From Tessaracoccus bendigoensis DSM 12906 (lineage in GTDB: Bacteria > Actinomycetota > Actinomycetes > Propionibacteriales > Propionibacteriaceae), in contig NZ_FQZG01000030.1 in the NCBI RefSeq assembly GCF_900141915.1, positions 1 through 43,502 of the forward strand: a stretch of 43,502 nucleotides of DNA. The letters are read 5' to 3'. Below, piece after piece: positions 18,802 through 26,397 of this stretch (its first letter is position 1; every line of letters begins with the position of its first letter). Below the pieces are notes generated by a model. It ran no database searches. It was not told where the DNA came from and worked only from the letters and a program-made list of their open reading frames with translations. The position numbers were made by a program, and so were the translations under genes.

Positions 18802-19136
18802 GGCTCGTAACCGCAATCGTTCAACCCACGATGATGACCCAGGTCCAGATCGCGCTCGCGCAGTACGGCATCGCGGGCATGACCGTCACCGAGTGTTCAG
18901 GCTACGCCAGGCAGAGGGGGCACAAGGAGGTCTATCGGGGCGCCGAGTTCACCATCGACTTCATCGCGAAGGCGAGGATCGAAGTCCTGGTCGAAGATGA
19001 GGACGCCGAGGGCGTCATCGCGGTGATCACCGAGGCTGCCCGCACCGGCGCCGTGGGAGACGGCAAGGTCTGGTCGATGCCGGTCGATGAGATCGTCAGG
19101 ATCCGCACCGGGGAAAAGGGAGCGGCTGCAATCTGA
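18798..19136 (+). CDS. glnK: PII nitrogen regulatory protein GlnK, with Phe at position 51
   Basis: A 112-residue PII trimer subunit that would plug AmtB according to ATP/ADP and 2-oxoglutarate. Conserved ligands are present: Gln39, Lys58, the B-loop TGAVGDGKVWSM and the C-loop RIRTGEKG. The T-loop reads YRGAEF, so Tyr46 is kept but Tyr51, the residue uridylylated in proteobacteria and adenylylated by GlnD in actinobacteria, is Phe. The amtB-glnK-glnD cluster common in actinobacteria is here only amtB-glnK; the next gene is an unrelated GyrI-like protein. The protein can still bind effectors and AmtB but cannot be modified at position 51. A hairpin at 19150-19179 ends the operon. Confidence 0.96.
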   Translation: MRLVTAIVQPTMMTQVQIALAQYGIAGMTVTECSGYARQRGHKEVYRGAEFTIDFIAKARIEVLVEDEDAEGVIAVITEAARTGAVGDGKVWSMPVDEIVRIRTGEKGAAAI

Positions 19137-19149
19137 GCCAGTCGATCGG

Positions 19150-19179
19150 GGCGTCGGGTGGGTGTCTCCACTCGACGCC
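19150..19179 (+). terminator. Terminator after amtB-glnK
   Basis: GGCGTCG (19150-19156) pairs with CGACGCC (19173-19179). The stem continues inward through G-T and GTGG/CCAC pairs to a 4-nt loop, about 13 pairs in all. It begins 14 nt after the glnK stop. No T-tract follows. Confidence 0.7.
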
Positions 19180-19208
19180 TCGGTCGGCTGTCCAGCCCGG
19201 CGCGGCAC

Positions 19209-19242
19209 CGGTTCAGTCGCCTCGCGCACCGGTTGAGCCGCC
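19209..19242 (+). repeat. Two CGGTTGAGCCGCC-type repeats, 21-bp period
   Basis: CGGTTCAGTCGCC (19209-19221) and CGGTTGAGCCGCC (19230-19242) start 21 bp apart in the gap between glnK and the GyrI-like gene. The second is identical to the three copies at 43371-43424, so this is a dispersed intergenic repeat. Confidence 0.7.
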
Positions 19243-19253
19243 CGGCGGGCCGC

Positions 19254-19259
19254 TAACAT
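19254..19259 (+). promoter_or_regulatory. -10 box TAACAT of a likely leaderless mRNA
   Basis: TAACAT ends 6 nt before the ATG at 19266. It lies just after the CGGTTGAGCCGCC repeat pair, which would therefore sit near the -35 region. Confidence 0.45.
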
Positions 19260-19265
19260 GGCGAC

Positions 19266-19760
19266 ATGAACAGCCTCACGAACGGCACCGGCTCGTGGGC
19301 CGAGCCCGCCATCCTGGACGATGTCCCGCCGACCAGTACGGCTGTCGTCCGTCACGAGCGGGTGACCCTGAACGATCTCGGTGGCCTGTTCGACACGGCC
19401 TACCCGCGCGTAGCCGCTGCCGCCTCCGCCGTCGGCAACCCACCTGTCGGCCCGGCAGTCTCGCTATACGAGGGGGATCCGGCAGCCACGTTCTCGATCG
19501 AGATCGGCTTCCCAGTCGCCTCACCATTCACGGACAACGAGGGAGTGGTCGGCTCGACCCTCCCCGGTGGCCGCGTCGCCGTGCTGACGCACCTGGGCCC
19601 CTACGAGACGCTACCCTCGGCGTGGAACCGGCTGATGCAGTTTCTTGACGAGCGGGGCTTGCGCCCGGGCAGCCACTACGGAGAGGTCTACGTGACCGAG
19701 CCCACGCCGACGGCAGACCCCGCGACGATTAGAACCGACATCTTCGTGTGGCTCGAGTGA
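19266..19760 (+). CDS. GyrI-like small-molecule-binding protein
   Basis: A 164-residue protein consisting of one GyrI/AraC effector-binding-like (SOUL-type) domain, without a DNA-binding part. It shows the family pattern: an N-terminal strand TSTAVVRHERVTLNDLG, the central GPAVSLYEG, a strand FSIEIGFPV, then GGRVAVLTHLGPYETLPSAWNRLMQFLDERGL, and the closing strand TDIFVWLE with an acidic residue. Stand-alone members bind or hydrolyse cationic or aromatic compounds; the ligand here is unknown. Its TGA ends at 19760 and the convergent winged-helix gene stops at 19761, so the two stops abut with no room for a terminator. Confidence 0.8.
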   Translation: MNSLTNGTGSWAEPAILDDVPPTSTAVVRHERVTLNDLGGLFDTAYPRVAAAASAVGNPPVGPAVSLYEGDPAATFSIEIGFPVASPFTDNEGVVGSTLPGGRVAVLTHLGPYETLPSAWNRLMQFLDERGLRPGSHYGEVYVTEPTPTADPATIRTDIFVWLE

Positions 19761-20834
19761 CTAGTCGGTGACGAACGGGAACGTGGCGAACCGCCGCTCC
19801 AGGCGCCGGAGGTGACCCTCCGAGATCGAATCGAACGGCTCGACTTCCAGCCTACGGTCACCCGGCCTGCCGCCCCGGCTCCATGTGCCCAATACCCGTC
19901 CACCGATGACCACAGATCGCTTGAACACACCGTTGTTGCCCGGCACCAGCTTCGCCAGATGCGCGGACGGGGCCGCGAAACTCCGGTCGGCGTAACCCAG
20001 GATGTACTCATCAAATCCGGGCAACAGCAGCGGCTGAGCCGTCGCCCGCCCCAACGCCGCCACCTCGTCGAGCAGGCCCGGGCGCCAGTAACTGGCGTCG
20101 TCTGCCCCGTCTGATTCGAGCCCGTCGACGATCAACGGCAAGGCCTTGCGGATCTCCCCCAGCGTCAATTTGGTCCACCAGGCGAAGTCCCTGAGCGTGG
20201 CCGGACCGTGACTGGTGAGGTAGCGCAACAGCAGTTCGGCGACCGCCGGGATCCGTTCGCCTCCGAACCGATCCTCCAGGGTCGGGCTCGAACGCAGCCA
20301 CTGCTCCCGCAGCGCCACGTCCTGCTCAGAGCCGTTCCAAGGCCCGTAGACGATCAGCCCCTCGGCGATCAGGCTGAAGAGCAGGTGGTATCCCCGACCA
20401 CCCTGCGGAGCGAGTCCGCGCGCGTCCCAGCGCCCGAACAGTTCCGCTTTCGCCTTCGGACCCTCTTCGAGGAGAGACTGGGCCAGATCACCGGCATGAG
20501 AGAGTTGCGCGGCGTCGAGACCCAGGTGGTGACGCCTGGCTGCCGCTGCGCGAATCGCAGGGGCGACGCAGAGCTGTGTGATCCAGGTCACATCCGCCGC
20601 GGTCATCAGGAACACGGTGCCGCGCATCGGGTAGCCACGCACCAACCGCCCGCAGTCCAACTCCTCGAGCACGTCGGCGACCCTGCCAGACGAGCGCAGC
20701 GCCGCGGAGGCCAACACGCCCGGCAGATCCTGGCCCTGCATGGCGCCCGCAGCCCCGACGGCATCGGTAGGCGTGGGGAAACCTGCGCCTACCAATGCCT
20801 GCGCAACCAGGCGTGCACGCGTGAGGGCTACCAT
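19761..20834 (-). CDS. Winged-helix HTH_42 / AlkZ-like DNA-binding protein
   Basis: A 357-residue protein of the HTH_42 superfamily of tandem winged helices, which includes the DNA glycosylases AlkZ and YcaQ. Visible features are the opening MVALTRARLVAQALVG, the VRGYPMRGTVFLMTAADVTW block typical of the family, a central DFAWWTKLTLGEIRKAL region and the C-terminal LPGFDEYILGYADRS and VVIGGRVLGTW. At residues 33-35, QGQ occupies the place where AlkZ has its catalytic Q-x-Q, so a base-excision role is possible. It has a TAGGGT box 6 nt before the ATG. It stops exactly at the end of the convergent GyrI-like gene. Confidence 0.8.
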   Translation of the reverse strand: MVALTRARLVAQALVGAGFPTPTDAVGAAGAMQGQDLPGVLASAALRSSGRVADVLEELDCGRLVRGYPMRGTVFLMTAADVTWITQLCVAPAIRAAAARRHHLGLDAAQLSHAGDLAQSLLEEGPKAKAELFGRWDARGLAPQGGRGYHLLFSLIAEGLIVYGPWNGSEQDVALREQWLRSSPTLEDRFGGERIPAVAELLLRYLTSHGPATLRDFAWWTKLTLGEIRKALPLIVDGLESDGADDASYWRPGLLDEVAALGRATAQPLLLPGFDEYILGYADRSFAAPSAHLAKLVPGNNGVFKRSVVIGGRVLGTWSRGGRPGDRRLEVEPFDSISEGHLRRLERRFATFPFVTD

Positions 20835-20840
20835 CCCGGC

Positions 20841-20846
20841 ACCCTA
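20841..20846 (-). promoter_or_regulatory. -10 box TAGGGT of a likely leaderless mRNA
   Basis: TAGGGT ends 6 nt before the ATG at 20834. It falls in the 30-nt gap after the amine oxidase gene, with no ribosome-binding site. Confidence 0.55.
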
Positions 20847-20864
20847 CCCCGGGTTCGACGAGAT

Positions 20865-22214
20865 TCAGGCCAGTGCGCGCGCCACGGCCGCTGCGACCTC
20901 GCGGCCGGAGCGCACCGCCCCCTCCAGGTAGCCGTTGAAGCGGGTCGAGTACTCGGCCCCGGCCCAGTGAAGGACTCCCTCAGCCTCTGCGAGGATCGGC
21001 CCGTTGGTGGTCCAGACCCCGGGAGCGAAATGGGCCCCGTGGCACCCCCCGGTGAACTTCTCGTTCGACCAGTCACGTTCGATGTAGGCGACCGGTTTGG
21101 CAGCGGTCTCTCCGAAGGTCCGCACGACCGAATCGATGAATGAGCGTTCCCGGAGGGTGACGGAGCGGCGCGACAGCGATGCGGCGTCGGCGCCCTCGAA
21201 GAATCCCATGAGGTGGCCCCGGTTCGAGTTGTCTGCGGTGGTGTCGAAGGTGACGCGAACGGCCCCCTCGTCCGCGCTCGACTGGCCGGAGAAGCCCTTG
21301 TCACGCCAGAACGGCCGGTCGTAGATGAGGAAGGCCTTAATCACGTTGCCCGGCGCTACCTTCTCTGCGGCCTCCTTGCGCCACAGCGGCAACGGCGGCT
21401 CGTGTTCGAGTCTCATGGCCAGCCTTGGCGGCAGGGTCGAGATCAACTGGCGGGCCCGGATCGTCTCGCCGTCTGCGAGTGTGACCGTGGCCGACTTCTC
21501 GTCGTAGCCGACCTTGACGACCTCCGCGCCGAGGCGCACGGCGTCGCCAAGTCGGGCTGCCAGTGCATCCGTGACGGTGGCCATGCCACCCGCGACGCGC
21601 TTCTGGTGGAGGTCCCCGTTGCTTGCGAGCATCGACTCCAGGTCCGGCCCAGAGTTGACCTGGTGGAGACCTTCCAAGAGGGTGACGCCCTTCGGCATCG
21701 GGCCGAAAGCGGCGGCGTACACCTCCGCGAACCTGCGTTGCGCACCGTGCGTGCGGAGGTTCGTTGCTACCCAGCGGCGAAGGTCCTGACCCAGCCAGAC
21801 GCCGTTCGACTTGCGCCAGGCGGGGTCGTCACGGAGCCGTTCGGCCAATCGCCTCAACCTGAGCAGCCCCTGCCCGAGATCAGAGACCTCGAAGGGGGTG
21901 AGGGCGGGGCCCTCGTCGGTGGTGGGGACCTCCAGGGCCTCCCCACGGAGCCGGACGACCAGGTTCCCCTTGGTCGGCAGCCCGATCATCTCAAGACCCA
22001 GGGAGTCGACGATTTCAGTCAGGGAGTCATACCCCGGCCCGATCCACTGGCCTCCCAGCTCAACGTAACCGCCGTCGCTCAGAACCCGGTTCTCGATGCG
22101 CCCCCCGACCCGGTCGCGACCTTCGAGCACGGTGACCTTCAGCCCCCGGTCGACGAGGTACTGAGCGGCAACGAGCCCAGCCAACCCGGCCCCGATGATG
22201 GCGCAGTCCAACAC
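20865..22214 (-). CDS. Flavin-dependent monoamine oxidase-type amine oxidase
   Basis: A 449-residue FAD enzyme. The N-terminal dinucleotide motif is CAIIGAGLAGLVAAQYL, with the family's VTVLEGRDRVGGRIENR just after. GGQWIGPGYDSL is the MAO substrate/FAD region, RQLISTLPPRLAMRL is mid-protein, and the C-terminal LHWAGAEYSTRFNGYLEGAVRSG is the FAD-closing block. These fit putrescine or monoamine oxidases that oxidise amines to aldehydes. The covalent-FAD Cys of mammalian MAO (SGGC) has no clear counterpart: the stretch reads WAGAEYS. A perfect AAGGAGG lies 5 nt before a GTG at 22214, which is chosen over ATGs at 22241 and 22265. The substrate is not determined. Confidence 0.88.
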   Translation of the reverse strand: MLDCAIIGAGLAGLVAAQYLVDRGLKVTVLEGRDRVGGRIENRVLSDGGYVELGGQWIGPGYDSLTEIVDSLGLEMIGLPTKGNLVVRLRGEALEVPTTDEGPALTPFEVSDLGQGLLRLRRLAERLRDDPAWRKSNGVWLGQDLRRWVATNLRTHGAQRRFAEVYAAAFGPMPKGVTLLEGLHQVNSGPDLESMLASNGDLHQKRVAGGMATVTDALAARLGDAVRLGAEVVKVGYDEKSATVTLADGETIRARQLISTLPPRLAMRLEHEPPLPLWRKEAAEKVAPGNVIKAFLIYDRPFWRDKGFSGQSSADEGAVRVTFDTTADNSNRGHLMGFFEGADAASLSRRSVTLRERSFIDSVVRTFGETAAKPVAYIERDWSNEKFTGGCHGAHFAPGVWTTNGPILAEAEGVLHWAGAEYSTRFNGYLEGAVRSGREVAAAVARALA

Positions 22215-22332
22215 GAGTTCCTCCTTAAGCAGTGAATCCATGTTCCCCAGCAATGTGACGCCCACACTACAAGGGGTGCCCCCTCCGGCCTCCGACGGCC
22301 TGGCTTAACGCCGGCCCCCAGACAAGTAGAAA

Positions 22333-22367
22333 GCGGGGCGGATCCCAGGTATCAGGATCCGCCCCGC
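22333..22367 (-). terminator. Strong terminator after tRNA-Thr
   Basis: GCGGGGCGGATCC (22333-22345) pairs perfectly with GGATCCGCCCCGC (22355-22367) around a 9-nt loop. On the minus strand it is followed by TTTCTACTTG, a short T-rich run. It starts 7 nt beyond the tRNA 3' end. Confidence 0.85.
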
Positions 22368-22373
22368 TGGCCG

Positions 22374-22446
22374 AGCCGCCCACGGGAATCGAACCCGTGA
22401 CCTACGCTTTACGAGAGCGTCGCTCTACCGACTGAGCTAGGGCGGC
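22374..22446 (-). tRNA. tRNA-Thr (anticodon CGU)
   Basis: On the minus strand a 73-nt cloverleaf is readable. The acceptor stem GCCGCCC pairs with GGGCGGC, and the D arm contains AGCTCAGTCGGTAGAGC. The anticodon stem ACGCT/AGCGT encloses loop CTCGTAA with anticodon CGT. The T arm is CGGGTTCGATTCCCG. The discriminator base is T and CCA is not encoded. It reads ACG threonine codons, frequent in high-GC genomes. It stands alone between the peptidase and amine oxidase genes with its own terminator. Confidence 0.95.
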
Positions 22447-22560
22447 AGCAGGACGGAACTATACCGAACACATCGGCACTTTGACGAACCGGCCGGGGAA
22501 CCCGGCAACATCGCGAGGCCTCACGGCAACTCCGCACCGTCCGATCCGCACCCCACCGCA

Positions 22561-24216
22561 TCAGCTACAGGTTTTTCCGTCCTCCGGCACCTCGCCCTGC
22601 AGCAGGAACCCGTCGACGGCGTCGGCGATGCACTCGTTGTCGCCTGAGACGGCGCCGTGCCCGGCCCCTTCCAGGGTCAGGAGAGTCCCCGACTCGAGTT
22701 GTGCCGCCATTGAAACGGCCTGCTCGTAAGGGGTGGCCGAATCGCCTGTGGTGCCGACCACGAGAATCGGCGGCGCCCCTTCAGCGGTGAGCTTGAGTTG
22801 CGGGGCGGAGCCGCTGGTCCAAAGCTGGCAGTTGTAGCTGGTGCCCATCTGCGGGGCCAGCACCGGGGCCAGCTCAAAGGTGTCTCTCCAGTCCTGAAGG
22901 ACCGGGGCCACCCCGTCGTCGACCGCGTCGGAGCATGCCATCGCGGGGAACGCGAAGGCGATGGTCTCGTAGCCGTTCTCGTAGCGGCCGTTCATGGAGT
23001 CGGCGGCTGCCAGGAGGCCCGACCCCCGCCCCTGCATGGCCTCATCGAGAACGTAGGAGAGGGTTCTGTAGGCCTGTTCATCTGAGTAGAGGAACAGCGC
23101 CAGGCCGGTCGCCGCGAGGGTCTGGGTTAGCGTGCGGTCCCCCAGCTCGATGGGGCTCTCGTCCAGGCCGTCGAGGAAGGTTGTGACGTCGTCGTCGATC
23201 TGGGCGCGGGAGTCGCCGAGTTCACATAGGTCGGACCCTTCGCACCACCCGACGAAGTTGTTCCACGCGAGTTCGAAGCCCTTGACCTGCGGGATCTCGT
23301 CCTCACCGGTGATATCGACGGCGGCGTCGAGCACCAGCCGCCCCACCGAGTTCGGGAACAGTTGCGCATAGGTGGCACCGACATAGGTGCCGTAGGAGAC
23401 GCCGACGTAGTTGAGCTTGTCGGCGCCGAGCAGGTGACGGATCAGGTCGAGGTCGCGCACGACGTCGATCGTGGTGATGTGATCAAGGAGTTGCCCGGAG
23501 CCGTCCCGGCACTGCTGCGCGAACTCCCGCGCCCCCTGTTGAAGGGCTTCGTCCTCGGCCTCGTCGTCGGGGCTGCCGTCCAGCTCCATCAGCGCGTCGG
23601 TCTGCTGCATGCTCCCGCACACCACATGGGTGGACTGGCCGGTACCGCGTGGATCCCACCCGACCACGTCGTAGTTTGCCCATCGGCCGGCCATCGCCTC
23701 GGCGAAATCCTGACCTCCGAAACCGGGGCCACCCGGGTTGACGAACAGCGGGCCGTTGGAGGAATCGCCGCTGGGGATGCGACGCACGGCGATCTCGATG
23801 GCCTCGCCTGAAGGTTCTTCCCAATCGAGGGGCACGGTGACCATGGCGCACTGCGAGACCTCGGAGTCGTCGCACAGTTTCCAGTCGACCACCTGGTTGG
23901 CGTATGCCTGATGGTCGCCGAGCGATTCCAGGAACTCCACCCGAATTGTGCCGGCTGCCTGGTAGTCCAGCTGTCGGTCGGCATTGCGACCGCTCACTAG
24001 GGGAAACGTCTCGTACTGGGCGATCGGCTTCTCGGGAATGCCTGGGATGCGCTCGCCGTCCGCGAGCGGCTCGGGGGTCTGGGGGCCGACGGTGGTCGGC
24101 GAGGCCGCCACGTCACGACTCTGCCCCTGGAACAAGTTACCCATGAAAAGGACCAGCACCAAGGCTAGTGCGACCGTCGCGAGGATGGCCTGGGTGACCC
24201 GAACCGACCTACTCAT
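22561..24216 (-). CDS. Secreted/membrane-anchored alpha/beta hydrolase (TAP-like peptidase)
   Basis: A 551-residue protein of the tripeptidyl aminopeptidase (TAP) type found in Streptomyces and mycobacteria. The N-terminal basic stretch and hydrophobic helix (about 8-28) make a signal anchor without a lipobox. The hydrolase fold has the oxyanion loop VNPGGPGFGGQDF (159-171), WDPRGTGQS, nucleophile Ser274 in GVSYGTYVG, and the C-terminal TAP-like part with Asp in GTTGDSATP and His in GAGHGAVSG. Several cysteines suggest extracytoplasmic disulphides. It is expected to release N-terminal peptides from oligopeptides outside the cell. Its ATG overlaps the PSP1 gene's stop by 8 nt. Confidence 0.88.
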   Translation of the reverse strand: MSRSVRVTQAILATVALALVLVLFMGNLFQGQSRDVAASPTTVGPQTPEPLADGERIPGIPEKPIAQYETFPLVSGRNADRQLDYQAAGTIRVEFLESLGDHQAYANQVVDWKLCDDSEVSQCAMVTVPLDWEEPSGEAIEIAVRRIPSGDSSNGPLFVNPGGPGFGGQDFAEAMAGRWANYDVVGWDPRGTGQSTHVVCGSMQQTDALMELDGSPDDEAEDEALQQGAREFAQQCRDGSGQLLDHITTIDVVRDLDLIRHLLGADKLNYVGVSYGTYVGATYAQLFPNSVGRLVLDAAVDITGEDEIPQVKGFELAWNNFVGWCEGSDLCELGDSRAQIDDDVTTFLDGLDESPIELGDRTLTQTLAATGLALFLYSDEQAYRTLSYVLDEAMQGRGSGLLAAADSMNGRYENGYETIAFAFPAMACSDAVDDGVAPVLQDWRDTFELAPVLAPQMGTSYNCQLWTSGSAPQLKLTAEGAPPILVVGTTGDSATPYEQAVSMAAQLESGTLLTLEGAGHGAVSGDNECIADAVDGFLLQGEVPEDGKTCS

Positions 24217-25045
24217 GCGTCTCCTTGGCTTCTCGTGCCCTGCGCCTCGAACATACCGACTCCAGCGGACAACTCAAGACCTGCCCGGAGGTCGTCCTCA
24301 CCTGCACCTCCTCCGCTGGCACGCGATGGCCGATCACTCGGCAGTCCTCACCATCCACGACGGCATACTCGCCCACCGCGGGAGCCCGTTTGAGGAAGTC
24401 CTCATATAGCGGGTGCTCGTATCGGAGGCAGCACATCAGCTTGCCGCAGGCCCCGGCGATCTGCAGGGGGTTCGACGGCATCGACTGCAGCTTCGCCAGG
24501 CGCATGGAGACGGGCTCGAAGTTGGTCAGGAAGGTCGCACAGCACAGCTCTCTTCCGCACGACCCGATGCCGCCGAGCAGCCGGGCCGCGTCCCTTGCGC
24601 CGACCTGGCGCAGGTCGATCCGCGAGTTGAGGGCCCGCGCGAGATCGCTGAGGAGGGCCCTGAAGTCGACGCGGTGGGGCGCCGTGAAGTAGATGGCAAC
24701 CACATGACCGAACTCCGCGGACCGGTCAAGGGAATCGACTCCCACGATCTTCATCGGGAGCTCATGCTGGCGGACGAGGTCGCGCGCCACCTGCCCGGCC
24801 CGGAATCGAAGTTCCCTGTTCTGGGCGTCGCGCTCCAGGTCCGCCGGCGTCGCGGGCCCCGCGCACAGCGGCAAGCCATCGAACCCGTCGGTGGACTCCT
24901 CGGGCGCCCACACACACTGCGCGACCTCGTCGCCGTCGGCGGTCGGATAGAGGACCCAGTCGCCCACGTGGTACTCGCGCTCCCCTGGGTCTAGATAGTG
25001 CAGTTGGCCGTACCGCTCGAAAGTGACTGCCATCACCCGTGCCAT
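24209..25045 (-). CDS. PSP1 domain protein (YaaT/RicT-like)
   Basis: A 278-residue protein of the PSP1/YaaT family. In Bacillus, YaaT (RicT) with RicA and RicF forms an Fe-S-carrying complex that affects RNase Y and phosphorelay; the actinobacterial role is not known. Conserved cysteine motifs are CGRELCC and CGKLMCC in the middle, flanked by VVAIYFTAPHRVDFRALLSDLA and the C-terminal CRVIGHRV. The ATG at 25045 is chosen because TAGGCT stands 7 nt upstream; the frame runs to 25072 into a terminator stem. It is coupled by an 8-nt overlap to the TAP-like gene. The position near holB and tmk matches the yaaT-holB-tmk neighbourhood in Bacillus. Confidence 0.88.
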   Translation of the reverse strand: MARVMAVTFERYGQLHYLDPGEREYHVGDWVLYPTADGDEVAQCVWAPEESTDGFDGLPLCAGPATPADLERDAQNRELRFRAGQVARDLVRQHELPMKIVGVDSLDRSAEFGHVVAIYFTAPHRVDFRALLSDLARALNSRIDLRQVGARDAARLLGGIGSCGRELCCATFLTNFEPVSMRLAKLQSMPSNPLQIAGACGKLMCCLRYEHPLYEDFLKRAPAVGEYAVVDGEDCRVIGHRVPAEEVQVRTTSGQVLSCPLESVCSRRRAREAKETHE

Positions 25046-25052
25046 GCCGCAA

Positions 25053-25058
25053 AGCCTA
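25053..25058 (-). promoter_or_regulatory. -10 box TAGGCT of a likely leaderless mRNA
   Basis: TAGGCT ends 7 nt before the ATG at 25045. Its first base is also the last base of the upstream 16-bp terminator stem on the minus strand, so termination and initiation signals abut. Confidence 0.6.
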
Positions 25059-25093
25059 GTGGTCTGTCGCACCTGAAGGTGCGACGGGCCACT
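25058..25093 (-). terminator. 16-bp hairpin terminator
   Basis: Positions 25058-25073 pair with 25078-25093, 16 pairs including two G-T wobbles, closed by a TGAA/TTCA tetraloop. It lies between the acidic membrane protein's stop and the PSP1 start. Confidence 0.8.
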
Positions 25094-25126
25094 TGTGTCC
25101 CGAACGGGCCGCTGACGACGCAGTCG

Positions 25127-26317
25127 TCAGGACTGCTTGGCCAGATTGGCTTCCCAACGCGCCTTGGAGATGGAGGCGTCGATCCCCGCCTTGCCTCCAC
25201 CGATGGAGAGGAACAGGATGCCGATCGCAGTCAGGATCAGGTCCTTGTCGCCGATGAAGCCCTCCGTACCCTCCACAAAGATGGGGAACGGTCCCCACCG
25301 CAGGAACACCAACGCGCAGACGCCTAGCGCTGCTAGCAGGAAACCGGCCGCCCTGACCCCGAGCCCGAGGATGAGCATGGCAGCCAGCACGGCAAGCGTG
25401 ATCCCCAGCCCCCAGGCGATCTCACGTGGATCCGGGAGCACCGTGGCGCTGAGATAGTCGGCGGTTCCATCGATCGCCGAGAGCACCTGCACGGCGGCAA
25501 CGACGAGGATCCCGGCTGTCACGAGGCGCAGGATCAGGAGCCCGAAGCTGCCGAACCCGCCGACCCCCGGCCTCGGCCGAGGCGGCTCGCGCCAAGCATT
25601 GGCGTCCGACGTGGCTACCATGCCCAACCGCTGGTCGCGGGCCTCCTTCTCCAATCGGAGTTGCTCAGCCAGCCGCGCCTCCTCGGCCACCTCGGCGGCC
25701 AGGGCACCTTCGGTGTCGATCACCTGGGTCTGGTCGGCGTCCTCACGGTAGAGGTCGGCCATCGCAGTCGTCGCGGCCATGTCGTCAGCCGGACTCGAGG
25801 TTGAAGCGACCGCTTCCCCTCCATCGCCGTCTTCCGCTGGGCGCCCGAAGGTCTCGACCTCGCGAGGTCGCGGGCGGGTGGCGGTCAGCTCGGACGACGC
25901 GACCTCATCCGAGGCGGGCTCGACGGCGTCAAGGAACGATTCGGTGGCCTCGTCCTCGGCTTCCGCTGCTTCGGGGAGTGCTGCCTCGACACCCTCGACC
26001 AATTGCCCCTCCCCGGGCTCAGGCACAGCGGCCTCGACCGGCTGCTCCTCACCTGGATCTGACACAACCTCGACGTCCTCGGAGGCGACGGGATCATACC
26101 CTGCGGCACCCGCCGAACCCCCCTCTGCCAGGCCATCAGGTGCGTCGGCTTCTGCAACGTCATCGTGGTCCGGAGTCGCCGGAACAGGTTTACGCTGCTC
26201 TGCCGAGTTGTCATCCCACTCGGCCGGCGGGACGGGGACACCGTAGTCGTCCTGAACCATGGCCCATTCATCGGCTTCACGGGGTGTGCCTTCTTGGACC
26301 CACTCGTTGTTGGACAT
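25127..26317 (-). CDS. Acidic-tailed membrane protein, DoxX-like C-terminus
   Basis: A 396-residue protein. Residues 1 to about 195 are a low-complexity, very acidic stretch rich in Glu, Asp, Ala and Pro (for example VVSDPGEEQPVEAAVPEPGEG). A short charged helix follows (AEVAEEARLAEQLRLEKEAR, about 208-227), then four hydrophobic helices (about 255-277, 290-311, 313-330 and 353-370). The helical part resembles DoxX-like small membrane proteins, a remote call. The C-terminus is basic (KARWEANLAKQS). ATG at 26317 has an AGGGGA upstream; the frame reaches 26371. No function can be given. A hairpin at 25058-25093 ends its transcript. Confidence 0.6.
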   Translation of the reverse strand: MSNNEWVQEGTPREADEWAMVQDDYGVPVPPAEWDDNSAEQRKPVPATPDHDDVAEADAPDGLAEGGSAGAAGYDPVASEDVEVVSDPGEEQPVEAAVPEPGEGQLVEGVEAALPEAAEAEDEATESFLDAVEPASDEVASSELTATRPRPREVETFGRPAEDGDGGEAVASTSSPADDMAATTAMADLYREDADQTQVIDTEGALAAEVAEEARLAEQLRLEKEARDQRLGMVATSDANAWREPPRPRPGVGGFGSFGLLILRLVTAGILVVAAVQVLSAIDGTADYLSATVLPDPREIAWGLGITLAVLAAMLILGLGVRAAGFLLAALGVCALVFLRWGPFPIFVEGTEGFIGDKDLILTAIGILFLSIGGGKAGIDASISKARWEANLAKQS

Positions 26318-26397
26318 TTTTGAAAATCCCCTATCGCTGGGCAGACCTGCGCCCAATTCTGGCACCGCCACCGGTCGGTTCCGGATGGGACACGCCG

